The position numbers and the translations under genes are program-made. Positions 12,445 to 21,040 of a DNA stretch of 64,000 bases are shown in pieces. The stretch covers positions 1,736,001 through 1,800,000 of the forward strand of contig NZ_CP082928.1 of the NCBI RefSeq assembly GCF_023517795.1, read 5' to 3'. The notes below the pieces were generated by a model that saw nothing but the letters and a program-made list of their open reading frames with translations, made no database searches and was not told the DNA's origin. Positions within the stretch are counted from its first letter, which is position 1; every line of letters begins with the position of its first letter. Origin of the DNA: Pseudomonas fulva. GTDB lineage: Bacteria > Pseudomonadota > Gammaproteobacteria > Pseudomonadales > Pseudomonadaceae.

Positions 12445-13296
12445 TTAGCTTCCGCGCATGGCCTGTTCAAGCTCGCTGAAGCTTGGGCGATGCGCCGGAT
12501 ACAGGGTCTTGCGCGAAAACTCCACGGCCAGCGTCGGCGGCATGCCGGAGGCGGATGCCACCAGGCCGGCCTTGATGGCCTCGTAGACGTTCAACTCTTC
12601 CTTGGCGTCGTGCTCGAGGGCACCGGCCAGCGGGCCGAAGAAGCCGTAGGAGGCGAGAATGCCGAGAAAGGTACCGACCAGCGCGGTGCCGACCTTTTCA
12701 CCGATCTGGGCGTTATCCGCTTCGGCCAGGATCGACATGGTGATCACGATCCCCAGTACCGCGGCAACGATCCCCATCGCCGGCATGCCGTCGGCGACCT
12801 TCGCCACGGCGTGGGCAGGATGCTCCAGCTCCTCCTTGAGGCCCACCAGTTCCATGTCGAACAGGCCTTCCAGCTCATGGGGCGCCATGTTGCCCGAGGA
12901 CATGATGCGCAGGTAATCGCAGATGAACGCGACCATTCGCTCGTCACCCAGCACCGCCGGATACTTGCTGAAGATCGGGCTCGCCGCCGGGTCTTCGAGG
13001 TCGGCCTCAATGGCCATCATGCCCTCGCGACGCGCCTTGTTGAGGATCTCGTAGAGCAGGCGCAGCACTTCCAGATAATAGTCGTGGGTGAAGCGCGACT
13101 TGAACATCTTCAAGGACTTCTTGAAGACGGTCATGAACATGCTGCCCGGGTTGGACTGCAGGAAGGCGCCCAGGGCAGCCCCGCCGATGATCAGCACCTC
13201 GAAGGGGTGGACCAGTGCCATGATCTTGCCCCCGGACGCGACGAAACCGCCGAGTACGCAAGCGAATACAACGATGATGCCGATGATTTTGGCCAT
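12445..13296 (-). CDS. motA: Flagellar stator protein MotA
   Basis: Transmembrane subunit of the proton-driven stator. The 283 residues have four membrane segments (start, about 33-50, 170-190, 200-220), a large cytoplasmic loop of about 100 residues that contacts FliG, and conserved prolines such as MPAMGIVAAVLGI. It forms an operon with motB. A FliA-like promoter lies 57 bases upstream of the ATG. Pseudomonads generally carry a second stator set, MotCD, which is not in this window. Confidence 0.97.
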   Translation of the reverse strand: MAKIIGIIVVFACVLGGFVASGGKIMALVHPFEVLIIGGAALGAFLQSNPGSMFMTVFKKSLKMFKSRFTHDYYLEVLRLLYEILNKARREGMMAIEADLEDPAASPIFSKYPAVLGDERMVAFICDYLRIMSSGNMAPHELEGLFDMELVGLKEELEHPAHAVAKVADGMPAMGIVAAVLGIVITMSILAEADNAQIGEKVGTALVGTFLGILASYGFFGPLAGALEHDAKEELNVYEAIKAGLVASASGMPPTLAVEFSRKTLYPAHRPSFSELEQAMRGS

Positions 13297-13352
13297 AGAA
13301 GGAAAACTTGAGCAGGTGAAAAGAAAGGGCGACCGCGCGAATCCCCTTCTAC

Positions 13353-13379
13353 TTATCGGAAGATATGCGCCAGACTATA
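13353..13379 (-). promoter_or_regulatory. Candidate sigma-28 (FliA) promoter of motAB
   Basis: Read on the minus strand: TATAGTCT, 11 bases, TCCGATAA. The FliA consensus is TAAAGTTT, 11 bases, GCCGATAA, so 13 of 16 positions match with the exact spacing. The -10 element ends 57 bases before the motA ATG. Class 3 flagellar genes such as motAB are commonly FliA-dependent, which supports the call. It was found by eye, without scoring against background. Confidence 0.65.
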
Positions 13380-13418
13380 GTCAGTTAAGTCTAAAAAAAG
13401 CCATTCTGGCACACCCCC

Positions 13419-14930
13419 ATGGTCGCAAGCACGCCGTTACCGCGCACCCTCGAGGCCTGGCTCAAGCAGCTGGATGGGCAGCTATTGCCCATCGCGGCCG
13501 ATCATCACCAGCAGGTTCGCCGCGCCCTGGGTGACAGCCGCCGCTCGCTGCGCGAAATCGCCGACCTGATGCAGGACAGCCCGGCACTGGTGCTCAGCGT
13601 GCTGCGCGAGGCCAACAGCAAGGGTAGCGCCCTGGGTGAAGCGGCAGAAAGCCTGGAAACGGCACTGACCCGCCTGGGCCTCAAGCGCGCCGAAGAGTTG
13701 CTGGCTCGCCTGCCCGCCCGGGCGCTCGCCGACATCCCCGTGCCGCTTCGGCAGATCCAGCTGATCAGCCAGCACGCCGCCTACCAGGCCAATGGCTTGT
13801 TCGCCGCACGCCTGGCGCGCCTGTGGCAGGAAATCCACTGGGGCAGCCTGCTGTTTCTGTCGCCGGTGTGGGCCCTGCTGGCCGCCCACCCCCATCTGTT
13901 CGAGGCCTGGGAACAGCGGGTGCTGATAGACGGCAAGCCGCCGGTCAAGGTCGAGCGCGACATGCTCGGCGTTTCGCTGTTCGACTTGTGCCTGGCGCTG
14001 GCCGAGCGCTGGCGGCTGCCGGCCTGGATCGTCCAGGGCTATCGCCTGCTTATCGATGACCGTCGGCTGCTGGGCAAGGCCCTGTACCTGGCGCGTCGCC
14101 ATGATGAGCCGCTGCGCCAGCAGCAGGAGCTGGACGCCGACCCGGCCCTGCAGCGCTGGCTCACCCAGCCCGCCAACAGCATCCTGCTGGCCAACGTGAT
14201 CGCCGTATCGGCCCACAACGCCTGGAGCGGCATCCACACCAGGCGCTGGCACGGGCTCAACAGCCTGTACCTGCAGTTGCCGCTGGCCGACCTGCAACAG
14301 CAGATCCACCAGAACGCGGCGCACAGCGCACGGCAGCTGGATACCGTCGGTCTCTGGCACCCCGCCGAAGCCCTGCTGTGGCCGTGGCATGCCCGCCACT
14401 TTCAACCGCGCAAGCCGGCGCCCGCGCCGCAGGTGGCTGACTGGCGGCAACTGTGCACCCAACTGCTCGCCCAGCCCTCGGCATTCAACAATGTGCAGCA
14501 ACTCACCACCTGCGCCCGCCAGGCGGTGCAGGCCGCCGGCATGTCACGGGTGGTGATGCTGCTCGCCGACCGCACCCACACGCGCCTGCAGCTGCAGCAG
14601 CACGCCGGCGTGGCCGCCAGCGCCAGCGGCCTGACCCTCGACCCGGCGCAAAGCCAGGTGCTGCGTCGCCTGCTGCAGAAGCCCGCGCAACTGCGCCTGA
14701 CACCGGCCAATATCGCGCAATTTTCCGCCCTGCTGCCCGGCGACCTGAAAGCCCTGCTGCCCAGCGAACACCTGCTGATTCGCTCCCTGGCCAGCAACGA
14801 ACGGGTGGTGATGCTGCTGTTCGCCGACCAGGGTGGCCAGCCGATCGGCGACACCGTCGTGCAGGCTTTCACCAAGACCACGCAATGCATCGAGCGCGCG
14901 CTGGACACCTTCAGCAAACGTCAGCGTTGA
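13419..14930 (+). CDS. HDOD domain protein with C-terminal GAF-like region
   Basis: 503 residues. The N-terminal about 270 residues resemble an HDOD domain (a catalytically dead HD-type fold found in signalling proteins): LREIADLMQDSPALVLSVLREAN and LETALTRLGLKRAEELL are typical. The rest includes a region (about 350-500) that looks GAF-like and may sense a ligand. No enzymatic motif is visible. It is divergent from motA and precedes rhdA. Similar proteins act in c-di-GMP, motility or stress signalling; the function here is unassigned. Confidence 0.85.
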   Translation: MVASTPLPRTLEAWLKQLDGQLLPIAADHHQQVRRALGDSRRSLREIADLMQDSPALVLSVLREANSKGSALGEAAESLETALTRLGLKRAEELLARLPARALADIPVPLRQIQLISQHAAYQANGLFAARLARLWQEIHWGSLLFLSPVWALLAAHPHLFEAWEQRVLIDGKPPVKVERDMLGVSLFDLCLALAERWRLPAWIVQGYRLLIDDRRLLGKALYLARRHDEPLRQQQELDADPALQRWLTQPANSILLANVIAVSAHNAWSGIHTRRWHGLNSLYLQLPLADLQQQIHQNAAHSARQLDTVGLWHPAEALLWPWHARHFQPRKPAPAPQVADWRQLCTQLLAQPSAFNNVQQLTTCARQAVQAAGMSRVVMLLADRTHTRLQLQQHAGVAASASGLTLDPAQSQVLRRLLQKPAQLRLTPANIAQFSALLPGDLKALLPSEHLLIRSLASNERVVMLLFADQGGQPIGDTVVQAFTKTTQCIERALDTFSKRQR

Positions 14931-14996
14931 GCACCGCCGTTTTCCGCCATTCTTCTGCGCTACAATCGCGCTCTCAATTCCGCCAACGAGGCCTGT

Positions 14997-15812
14997 ATGA
15001 CAGCCTTCGACGAACTGCCGCTGGTCATCGAGCCGGCGGATCTCGCCCCGCGACTGCAAGCGCCCGAGCTGATCCTGGTCGACCTGAGCAGCCACTCGCG
15101 TTATCTGGACGGCCACATTCCCGGTGCCCGCTTCGTCGACGGCAAACGCACCCAGTCCGGCAAGCCGCCGGCACTCGGCCTGCTGCCCGACCAGGCGCAG
15201 CTCGAGCAGCTGTTCAGCGAGCTGGGCCATCACCCACAAGCGACCTACGTGGTCTACGACGACGAGGGTGGTGGCTGGGCCGGTCGGTTCATCTGGCTGC
15301 TGGACGTGATCGGTCACTCGCGTTATCACTTCCTCAATGGCGGCCTGACGGCCTGGGAAGCCGAAGACCGGCCGCTGAGCCAGGACACGCCTGCGCCGCA
15401 ACGCACGCCGGTCTCGCTGTCGCTCAGCGAGGAGCCGACGGCCAGCGCCAGCTACCTGCAGTCGCGCCTGGGCGCCGCCGACCTGGCCATCTGGGACGCA
15501 CGCTCGGCCGAAGAGTACCGCGGCGAAAAGGTGCAGGCAGCTCGGGGTGGGCACATCCCCGGCGCGATCAACTTCGAGTGGACCGCCGGCATGGACCCCG
15601 CCCGCGGCCTGCGCATTCGCCAGAACATCGCCGAACTGCTCGCGCAGCGCGGGTTGAGCGCCGACAAGGAAATCATCACCCACTGCCAGAGCCATCGCCG
15701 CTCCGGCTTCACCTACCTGGTCGCCAAGGCCCTGGGCTACCCGCGGGTCAAGGCCTACGCCGGCTCCTGGGGCGAGTGGGGCAACCTGCCCGACACACCT
15801 GTCGAACGTTGA
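14997..15812 (+). CDS. rhdA: Thiosulfate sulfurtransferase (rhodanese) RhdA
   Basis: Two-domain rhodanese transferring sulfane sulfur from thiosulfate to cyanide or other thiophilic acceptors. In Pseudomonas it is studied for cyanide detoxification and sulfur delivery. The 271 residues comprise an inactive N-domain (about 1-140, WAGRFIWLLDVIGHSRY) and an active C-domain with the catalytic Cys in IITHCQSHRRSG near residue 230, whose single-Cys loop matches the Azotobacter/Pseudomonas type. TACAAT at 14961-14966 may be its -10. It lies just upstream of psd, 63 bases apart. Confidence 0.95.
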   Translation: MTAFDELPLVIEPADLAPRLQAPELILVDLSSHSRYLDGHIPGARFVDGKRTQSGKPPALGLLPDQAQLEQLFSELGHHPQATYVVYDDEGGGWAGRFIWLLDVIGHSRYHFLNGGLTAWEAEDRPLSQDTPAPQRTPVSLSLSEEPTASASYLQSRLGAADLAIWDARSAEEYRGEKVQAARGGHIPGAINFEWTAGMDPARGLRIRQNIAELLAQRGLSADKEIITHCQSHRRSGFTYLVAKALGYPRVKAYAGSWGEWGNLPDTPVER

Positions 15813-15875
15813 GCTCGACCTGACTGTCCATTCTCATATGCCCGGCATGCATCGCCGGGCAGCCAAGGAATAACG

Positions 15876-16727
15876 ATGAAAGAACGCCTGTTTATCCTCA
15901 GCCAGCACCTGACCCCGCACCACCTGCTGTCGCGCCTGATCGGCTGCGCCGCGGAGTGCCGCGCTGCCTGGTTCAAGAATCGCCTGATCGGCTGGTTCGC
16001 CAGGCAGTACCAGGTCGACATGAGCGAGGCACAGGTCGAAGACCTCACCGCCTACGAGCACTTCAACGCCTTCTTCACCCGTGCCCTGAAAGAAGGCGCG
16101 CGGCCGCTGGACAACCAGCCCGGTGCCGTTCTGTGCCCCGCCGACGGTGCGATCAGCCAGCTGGGCCGCATCGAACATGGCCGGGTGTTCCAGGCCAAGG
16201 GCCACAGCTACAGCGTGACCGAACTGCTGGGCGGCGACAGCGCGCGCGCCGCCCCCTTCATGGGCGGCGACTTCGCCACCGTGTACCTGTCGCCCAAGGA
16301 CTATCACCGCGTGCACATGCCGCTGGCCGGCACCCTGCGCGAGATGATCTACGTGCCGGGCCGGCTGTTCTCGGTGAACCAGACCACCGCGGAAAACGTA
16401 CCCGAGCTGTTCGCCCGCAACGAGCGCGTGGTGTGCCTGTTCGACACCGAACGCGGGCCGATGGCCGTGGTGCTGGTCGGCGCGATGATCGTCGCCTCCA
16501 TCGAAACCGTATGGGCCGGGCTGATCACGCCGCCCAAGCGCGAGTTGAAGACCGTGCGCTACGACGAAGCCGCGCGGGCACCGATCAGCCTGGAAAAAGG
16601 CGCCGAGCTGGGCCGCTTCAAACTGGGTTCCACGGCTATCGTGCTGTTCGGCCCCGAGCAGGTGAAATGGGCCGAGGAACTGGGTGCCAACAGCCCGGTG
16701 CGCATGGGCCAACTGCTCGGCCAGTGA
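15876..16727 (+). CDS. psd: Phosphatidylserine decarboxylase proenzyme
   Basis: Inner-membrane pyruvoyl enzyme that makes phosphatidylethanolamine from phosphatidylserine. The 283-residue proenzyme carries the self-cleavage motif LGST within FKLGSTAIVLFG near residue 250; the Ser becomes the pyruvoyl group of the alpha chain. It also shows the conserved YLSPKDYHRVHMP, which contains the catalytic His region, and VLVGAMIVASIETVWAG. The ATG has AAGGAATAACG upstream. It is in the conserved order rhdA-psd-PilZ-like-fimX. Confidence 0.96.
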   Translation: MKERLFILSQHLTPHHLLSRLIGCAAECRAAWFKNRLIGWFARQYQVDMSEAQVEDLTAYEHFNAFFTRALKEGARPLDNQPGAVLCPADGAISQLGRIEHGRVFQAKGHSYSVTELLGGDSARAAPFMGGDFATVYLSPKDYHRVHMPLAGTLREMIYVPGRLFSVNQTTAENVPELFARNERVVCLFDTERGPMAVVLVGAMIVASIETVWAGLITPPKRELKTVRYDEAARAPISLEKGAELGRFKLGSTAIVLFGPEQVKWAEELGANSPVRMGQLLGQ

Positions 16728-16857
16728 ACCGCGCCCCCGTCCCGCAGCCCCGGCCCGTGGCGCGGCAAAGGCTGCGATGATGGCCGGATGCTGCTAGAGT
16801 CGCTTCACCCCTAACGAATGAATCGCTCGAATGCTGGCGCTGGAGTAACGAAGCTAG

Positions 16858-18657
16858 ATGGATAAACAGAGCCCCCACCTTTTGCTCCGCGTCCCGACGC
16901 CGACCAAGCAGGGCCTGACTTTCTGCGACGCCACGCCACGCGACCTGAAACGCTGGATCGCCGGCCTGCCCAAGGCCAATATCGGCGAAACCGCCCGGCA
17001 GCTGTACCAGGCGCTGATCGAGCTCAACCAGTTGCTGACCCCGTCTGACAACCGCATCCAGTTGCTCGAGCTGCTGCGCCCCGAGGTGTATTTCGTCTGC
17101 CAGCACCTGGAGCGCCACTTTCTCAACCAGGCCATCGTGCTCGATGAGCGCCCGCGCAAGGTCGCCAACCTCTGCCAGGCGCTGCAGAACCACCTGGCCA
17201 TCGGCTACAAGTTGATCATCTCGCGCCTGGCCGCGCAGCCGAATCGCGAGCGCAACGCGCTGCTCGGCATGGCCCTGCAGCGGGCCGTGCACAGCCTCAA
17301 CGGCCCGTTGATCCGTACCAGCCAGCTGTATTGCCCGGTGCCCGAAGGCCTCTGGCTGGAGCTGCACCAGCTCTACCTGATCGCCCGGCGCCACGAGCTG
17401 CACAAGGTGGTGATTCGCGACCCGCTGGCCCGCCATACCCAAGGGCTGAGCGTCGAACAGGGTTACATCGTCGCCCTGCTGATCGGTTGCTCGCGCTGCA
17501 ACCAGATGCGCCAGAGCGCCATCGCCCGCCTCGCCGAAGCGCTGGAGGCCTGGAGCACGCTGGTCAACCTGCAGGCCGGCGGCCAGCCGAGCAGCATCTT
17601 TGCCGTGGCGCCGCAGCTGGATGGCCCGCCCCGCTACACTTCGCTGTTCCAGCCGAGCGAGCTGCAGGGCGCCCTGGGTATCGATCCGACCCCGCTGGTC
17701 AACGCCATCAAGGATCACCTGGCGCTGCTCCCCGAAGAGCGTCCCCGCTCGCGCCTGCCGGTGCCCGAAGGCTTCAGCGTGGACATGCTGCAGCACGCCG
17801 CCGCGGCCTGGGGCGATATTTCCGAGCGCACCTTCCAGCGCACCCAGGGTACCGGCAGCATGACCCTGTGCATCGGCATGAGCGCCCTGAACTATTACCT
17901 GGCCAATGGCCGCGCATTCAGCGAGATTCTCAAGCAGCAGGTCGACACCACCGCTTCGTTCAAGCCACTGAGCGGCGAGCCCGACGTCTGGGCCAGCGCC
18001 CACGACGCACGCCGGGTCAACGACTGGGACAATGGCTTGCCCTTCGAAGAAATCGAATACCCCAAGCCCGCGTCCGAGCAGGATGAACAAGCCAACGCAG
18101 GTGAAAACTACCCGACCTTCGTGCTGGCCATCGTCAACCACAGCCCCGGCGGCTACTGCCTGTCGTGGCCCAAGGAAGTGCCCAGCCAGCTGCAGGCCGG
18201 CGAGATTCTCGGCATCCGCGACAACCCCCAGCAGGGCTGGAGCGTCGCCGTGGTGCGCTGGATCCGCCAGGTACGCGGTGGCGGCACGCAGATGGGCATC
18301 GAGCTGATCGCCCCCCACGCGCAATCCTGTGGCCTGCAACTGGTGCGCAAGGCCGAGCAGAACAGCCAGTACCTGCGCGCCCTGCTGCTGCCGGAAATCG
18401 CCGCCATCTCCCGGCCGGCCACGCTGATCACCCCGCGCCTGCCGTTCCAGGAAGGCAGCAAGGTGCTGATCAACATCAATGGCAAGGAGCGCCGTGCGGT
18501 GCTCAGCCAGAAGCAGGTCAGCACCGGCAGTTTCAGCCAGTTCGAGTACCACGATCTGGAGCAGAAAACCACGGATCACGCGACCTCCGTCACAGCCTCC
18601 GGCACCCAGCGCCCAGCCGGGGAGGAAGACTTTGACTCACTCTGGAAGTCGCTGTAG
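16858..18657 (+). CDS. Large cytoplasmic protein with divergent C-terminal PilZ-like domain
   Basis: 599 residues with no signal peptide or membrane helix. The N-terminal about 400 residues are mostly helical by composition and have no motif I recognise. Around residue 425, VNHSPGGYCLSW contains N-x-S-x-x-G, half of the PilZ c-di-GMP signature, followed by beta-strand-like VAVVRWIRQV and MGIELIAP, the usual PilZ core spacing. The arginine motif (RxxxR) before it is not evident, so c-di-GMP binding is doubtful. It sits 64 bases upstream of fimX in the same orientation and is likely cotranscribed; a role in type IV pilus or c-di-GMP control is an inference from context. Confidence 0.75.
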   Translation: MDKQSPHLLLRVPTPTKQGLTFCDATPRDLKRWIAGLPKANIGETARQLYQALIELNQLLTPSDNRIQLLELLRPEVYFVCQHLERHFLNQAIVLDERPRKVANLCQALQNHLAIGYKLIISRLAAQPNRERNALLGMALQRAVHSLNGPLIRTSQLYCPVPEGLWLELHQLYLIARRHELHKVVIRDPLARHTQGLSVEQGYIVALLIGCSRCNQMRQSAIARLAEALEAWSTLVNLQAGGQPSSIFAVAPQLDGPPRYTSLFQPSELQGALGIDPTPLVNAIKDHLALLPEERPRSRLPVPEGFSVDMLQHAAAAWGDISERTFQRTQGTGSMTLCIGMSALNYYLANGRAFSEILKQQVDTTASFKPLSGEPDVWASAHDARRVNDWDNGLPFEEIEYPKPASEQDEQANAGENYPTFVLAIVNHSPGGYCLSWPKEVPSQLQAGEILGIRDNPQQGWSVAVVRWIRQVRGGGTQMGIELIAPHAQSCGLQLVRKAEQNSQYLRALLLPEIAAISRPATLITPRLPFQEGSKVLININGKERRAVLSQKQVSTGSFSQFEYHDLEQKTTDHATSVTASGTQRPAGEEDFDSLWKSL

Positions 18658-18721
18658 ATTGCCGGGAAACCCTTAATTTCCCGCCCTCTTCTGCTGTTCT
18701 ATCGCAGATTCGACTTCGCTA

Positions 18722-20785
18722 ATGGCCATCGAAAAGAAAACCATCCGCCTGCTGATTCTCGAAGACTCGCAGAACGAGGCCGAGCGTCTCGTCAGCCTGT
18801 TCCGCAATGCCGGTAATGCCACCCGCGTACACCGCGTGGTCTCCAGCGAAGACCTGCTCGACGCCCTCAAGCACGCCTGGGACCTGCTGATCTGCTCGCC
18901 GGCGAGTGACTGCCTGGATCCCCACGACGCGCTCGCCTGCATCCGCCACCAGGGCAAGGACATCCCGGTGATCCTGCTGCTGGCCGACAACGAACCGGAC
19001 AGCGTCACCGAGGCGCTGATGCTCGGTGCCCAGGACGCCCTGCCGCAAGGCGAGGACGAGCGCCTGGTACTGGTCGCCCGCCGCGAACTGGTCAACCTTG
19101 AGGAACGCCGCGCCCGCCGCGCCGCCGAAGTGGCCCTGCGTGAAGCCGAGAAACGTTGCCAGCTGCTGCTCGACAGCTCGGTCGATGCCATCGCCTACGT
19201 ACACGATGGCATGCATATCTATGCCAACCGCGCCTACCTGGAGCTGTTCGGCTTCGATGACGCCGAGGAGCTCGAAGGCCTGCCGATGATCGACCTGATC
19301 GGCGCCAGCGATCAGGCTGCCTTCAAGGACTTCCTGAAGAACCATCAGCAGATGGACAAGCATGAACTCGGCTGCGCCGGCGTGCGCACCGACGACAGCA
19401 GCTTTCCGGCGCGCATCACCCTGTCGCCGGCGGCCTACGATGGCGAGCCGTGCATTCAGGTGGTGATCCGTGCCGAGACCGCCAATGCCGAGCTGGAAGA
19501 AAAGCTGCGCGAGATCAGCAGCCTGGATCTGGTCACCGGCCTGTACAACCGCAGCCACTTCCTCGAGCTGATGGACAACGCCGCCCACCACGCCGTCCAC
19601 GACGAGCAGCCGGCCAGTCTGGCCTACATACGCGTCGACCGCTACGCCGCGCTGCTCGCCGACATGGGCCTGGGCGCCATCGACCTGTTGCTCACCGACC
19701 TGGCCGCCCTGCTACGCGCCCACTTCCCCCAGGAGGCGCAACTGGCGCGCTTTGGCGACGACGTGTTCGCCGTCCTGCAGACCGGCCTGTCACCGCAGCA
19801 GCAACGCCCGCTGCTCGAAGCGCTGCTGAAGAAGGCCGAAGCGCACCTGTTCGATATCAACGGGCGCACCGCGCAGACCACGCTGTCGATCGGCGTCGCC
19901 GGCCTCAACGACACCACGCCCAAGGCCGGGGAAGTCATCGACCGGGCCCAGCGCTGCGCCGACCAGCTGGACGAGCCGGGCACCCTCAAGCTGTTCGACC
20001 CGGCCGCGGAGCTGGCGGCCGCCGCCAACCGTGGCAGCGTGGTGGCCATGGTGCAGCAGGCGCTGGAACAGAACAGCTTCCGCCTGCTGTTCCAGCCGGT
20101 CATCAGCCTGCGTGGCGACGAGCACGAACATTACGAGGTGCTGCTGCGCCTGCTCAGCCCGTCCGGCCAGGAAGTGCCGCCGGATGAATTCCTCGCCGTG
20201 GCCAGGGAGTCGGGCATGGGCGAGAAGATCGACCGCTGGGTGATCCTCAGCTCGATCAAGCTGCTCGCCGATCACCGCGCCAAGGGCCACGCGACACGCC
20301 TGTTCGTGCACCTGTCCAGCGCCAGCCTGCAGGACCCGACCTTGCTGCCGTGGCTGAGCGTGGCGCTGAAAGCCGCACGGTTGCCGTCCGACGCCTTGGT
20401 GTTCCAGTTCAGCGAGCCGGATGCGATCACCTACCTGAAGCAGGCCAAGGCCCTGGCCCAGGGCCTCAAGGACCTGCATTGCCACCTCGCGCTCAGCCAG
20501 TTCGGCTGCGCCCTGAACCCGTTCAACACCCTGCGTCACCTGCCGGTCGACTTCGTCAAGGTGGACGGCTCCTTCACCAAGGAGCTGAACGATCCGGCCA
20601 ACCAGGAAACCCTGAAAACCATGCTGGCCAGCCTGCACAGCCAGGCCAAGCTGACCATCGTGCCGTTCGTGGAATCGGCCAGCGTGCTGGCCACCCTGTG
20701 GCAGGCGGGCACCAACTATATCCAGGGCTACTACCTGCAGGGCCCGAGCCAGTCGATGGACTACAACTTCTCGTCGGACGATTGA
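18722..20785 (+). CDS. fimX: Type IV pilus / twitching regulator FimX (degenerate REC-PAS-GGDEF-EAL)
   Basis: Polar c-di-GMP receptor promoting type IV pilus assembly. Domains in order over 687 residues: REC-like (about 1-130) lacking the phospho-acceptor Asp (the strand reads DLLICSP), PAS (about 140-250), GGDEF (about 265-425) with the motif changed to FGDDVF, and EAL (about 435-680) with EVL in place of EAL. These are the same kinds of degeneracy known in P. aeruginosa FimX, which binds c-di-GMP at the EAL domain without hydrolysing it. The left end of repeat copy A follows the stop by 45 bases. Confidence 0.93.
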   Translation: MAIEKKTIRLLILEDSQNEAERLVSLFRNAGNATRVHRVVSSEDLLDALKHAWDLLICSPASDCLDPHDALACIRHQGKDIPVILLLADNEPDSVTEALMLGAQDALPQGEDERLVLVARRELVNLEERRARRAAEVALREAEKRCQLLLDSSVDAIAYVHDGMHIYANRAYLELFGFDDAEELEGLPMIDLIGASDQAAFKDFLKNHQQMDKHELGCAGVRTDDSSFPARITLSPAAYDGEPCIQVVIRAETANAELEEKLREISSLDLVTGLYNRSHFLELMDNAAHHAVHDEQPASLAYIRVDRYAALLADMGLGAIDLLLTDLAALLRAHFPQEAQLARFGDDVFAVLQTGLSPQQQRPLLEALLKKAEAHLFDINGRTAQTTLSIGVAGLNDTTPKAGEVIDRAQRCADQLDEPGTLKLFDPAAELAAAANRGSVVAMVQQALEQNSFRLLFQPVISLRGDEHEHYEVLLRLLSPSGQEVPPDEFLAVARESGMGEKIDRWVILSSIKLLADHRAKGHATRLFVHLSSASLQDPTLLPWLSVALKAARLPSDALVFQFSEPDAITYLKQAKALAQGLKDLHCHLALSQFGCALNPFNTLRHLPVDFVKVDGSFTKELNDPANQETLKTMLASLHSQAKLTIVPFVESASVLATLWQAGTNYIQGYYLQGPSQSMDYNFSSDD

Positions 20786-20829
20786 TCGGCGGAGCAGCCC
20801 GGCTGCCCCGCTCCCGCCTCAAATACCTT

Positions 20830-21040
20830 AGAACCTGGTCATAATCTTTCAGCCCAAGTTCGTCGATTTTGGCAGCTAGGTGGCGCAAGTGGCCTTTCGT
20901 AGGGTGGACGACGCTTTACCCGTCCACCGCTCCGCGATCGCAATGGTGGACAAAAAGAGCGTTGTCCACCCTACGCTGGGAGCGGCCGCTTTTGCCTTGT
21001 AGTTGCCGCTTCATGCGCACAAAGATCGTGAACAGGCTCT
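20830..21040. repeat. Dispersed repeat copy A with inverted 78-bp core
   Basis: Fills the gap between the convergent fimX and serB. Ends are 20-base imperfect inverted repeats: 20830-20849 (AGAACCTGGTCATAATCTTT) and 21021-21040 read on the other strand (AGAGCCTGTTCACGATCTTT), 16/20 identical. Inside, 20898-20975 is bounded by 17-base inverted arms beginning CGTAGGGTGGAC. Copy B at 38676-38889 has the same outer flanks in the same orientation but the core reversed. The right end reaches the serB stop codon. There is no coding capacity; the stem-forming core may also act as a terminator. Confidence 0.75.

Noticed and set aside
16636..18579. 647-codon minus-strand open frame opposite the PilZ-like gene
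   Set aside because: Shadow frame with composition bias; the plus-strand protein has the conserved context and motifs.
20898..20975. A CRISPR-like or tandem array in the repeat core
   Set aside because: Only one pair of inverted arms is present per copy; there are no regularly spaced direct repeats.
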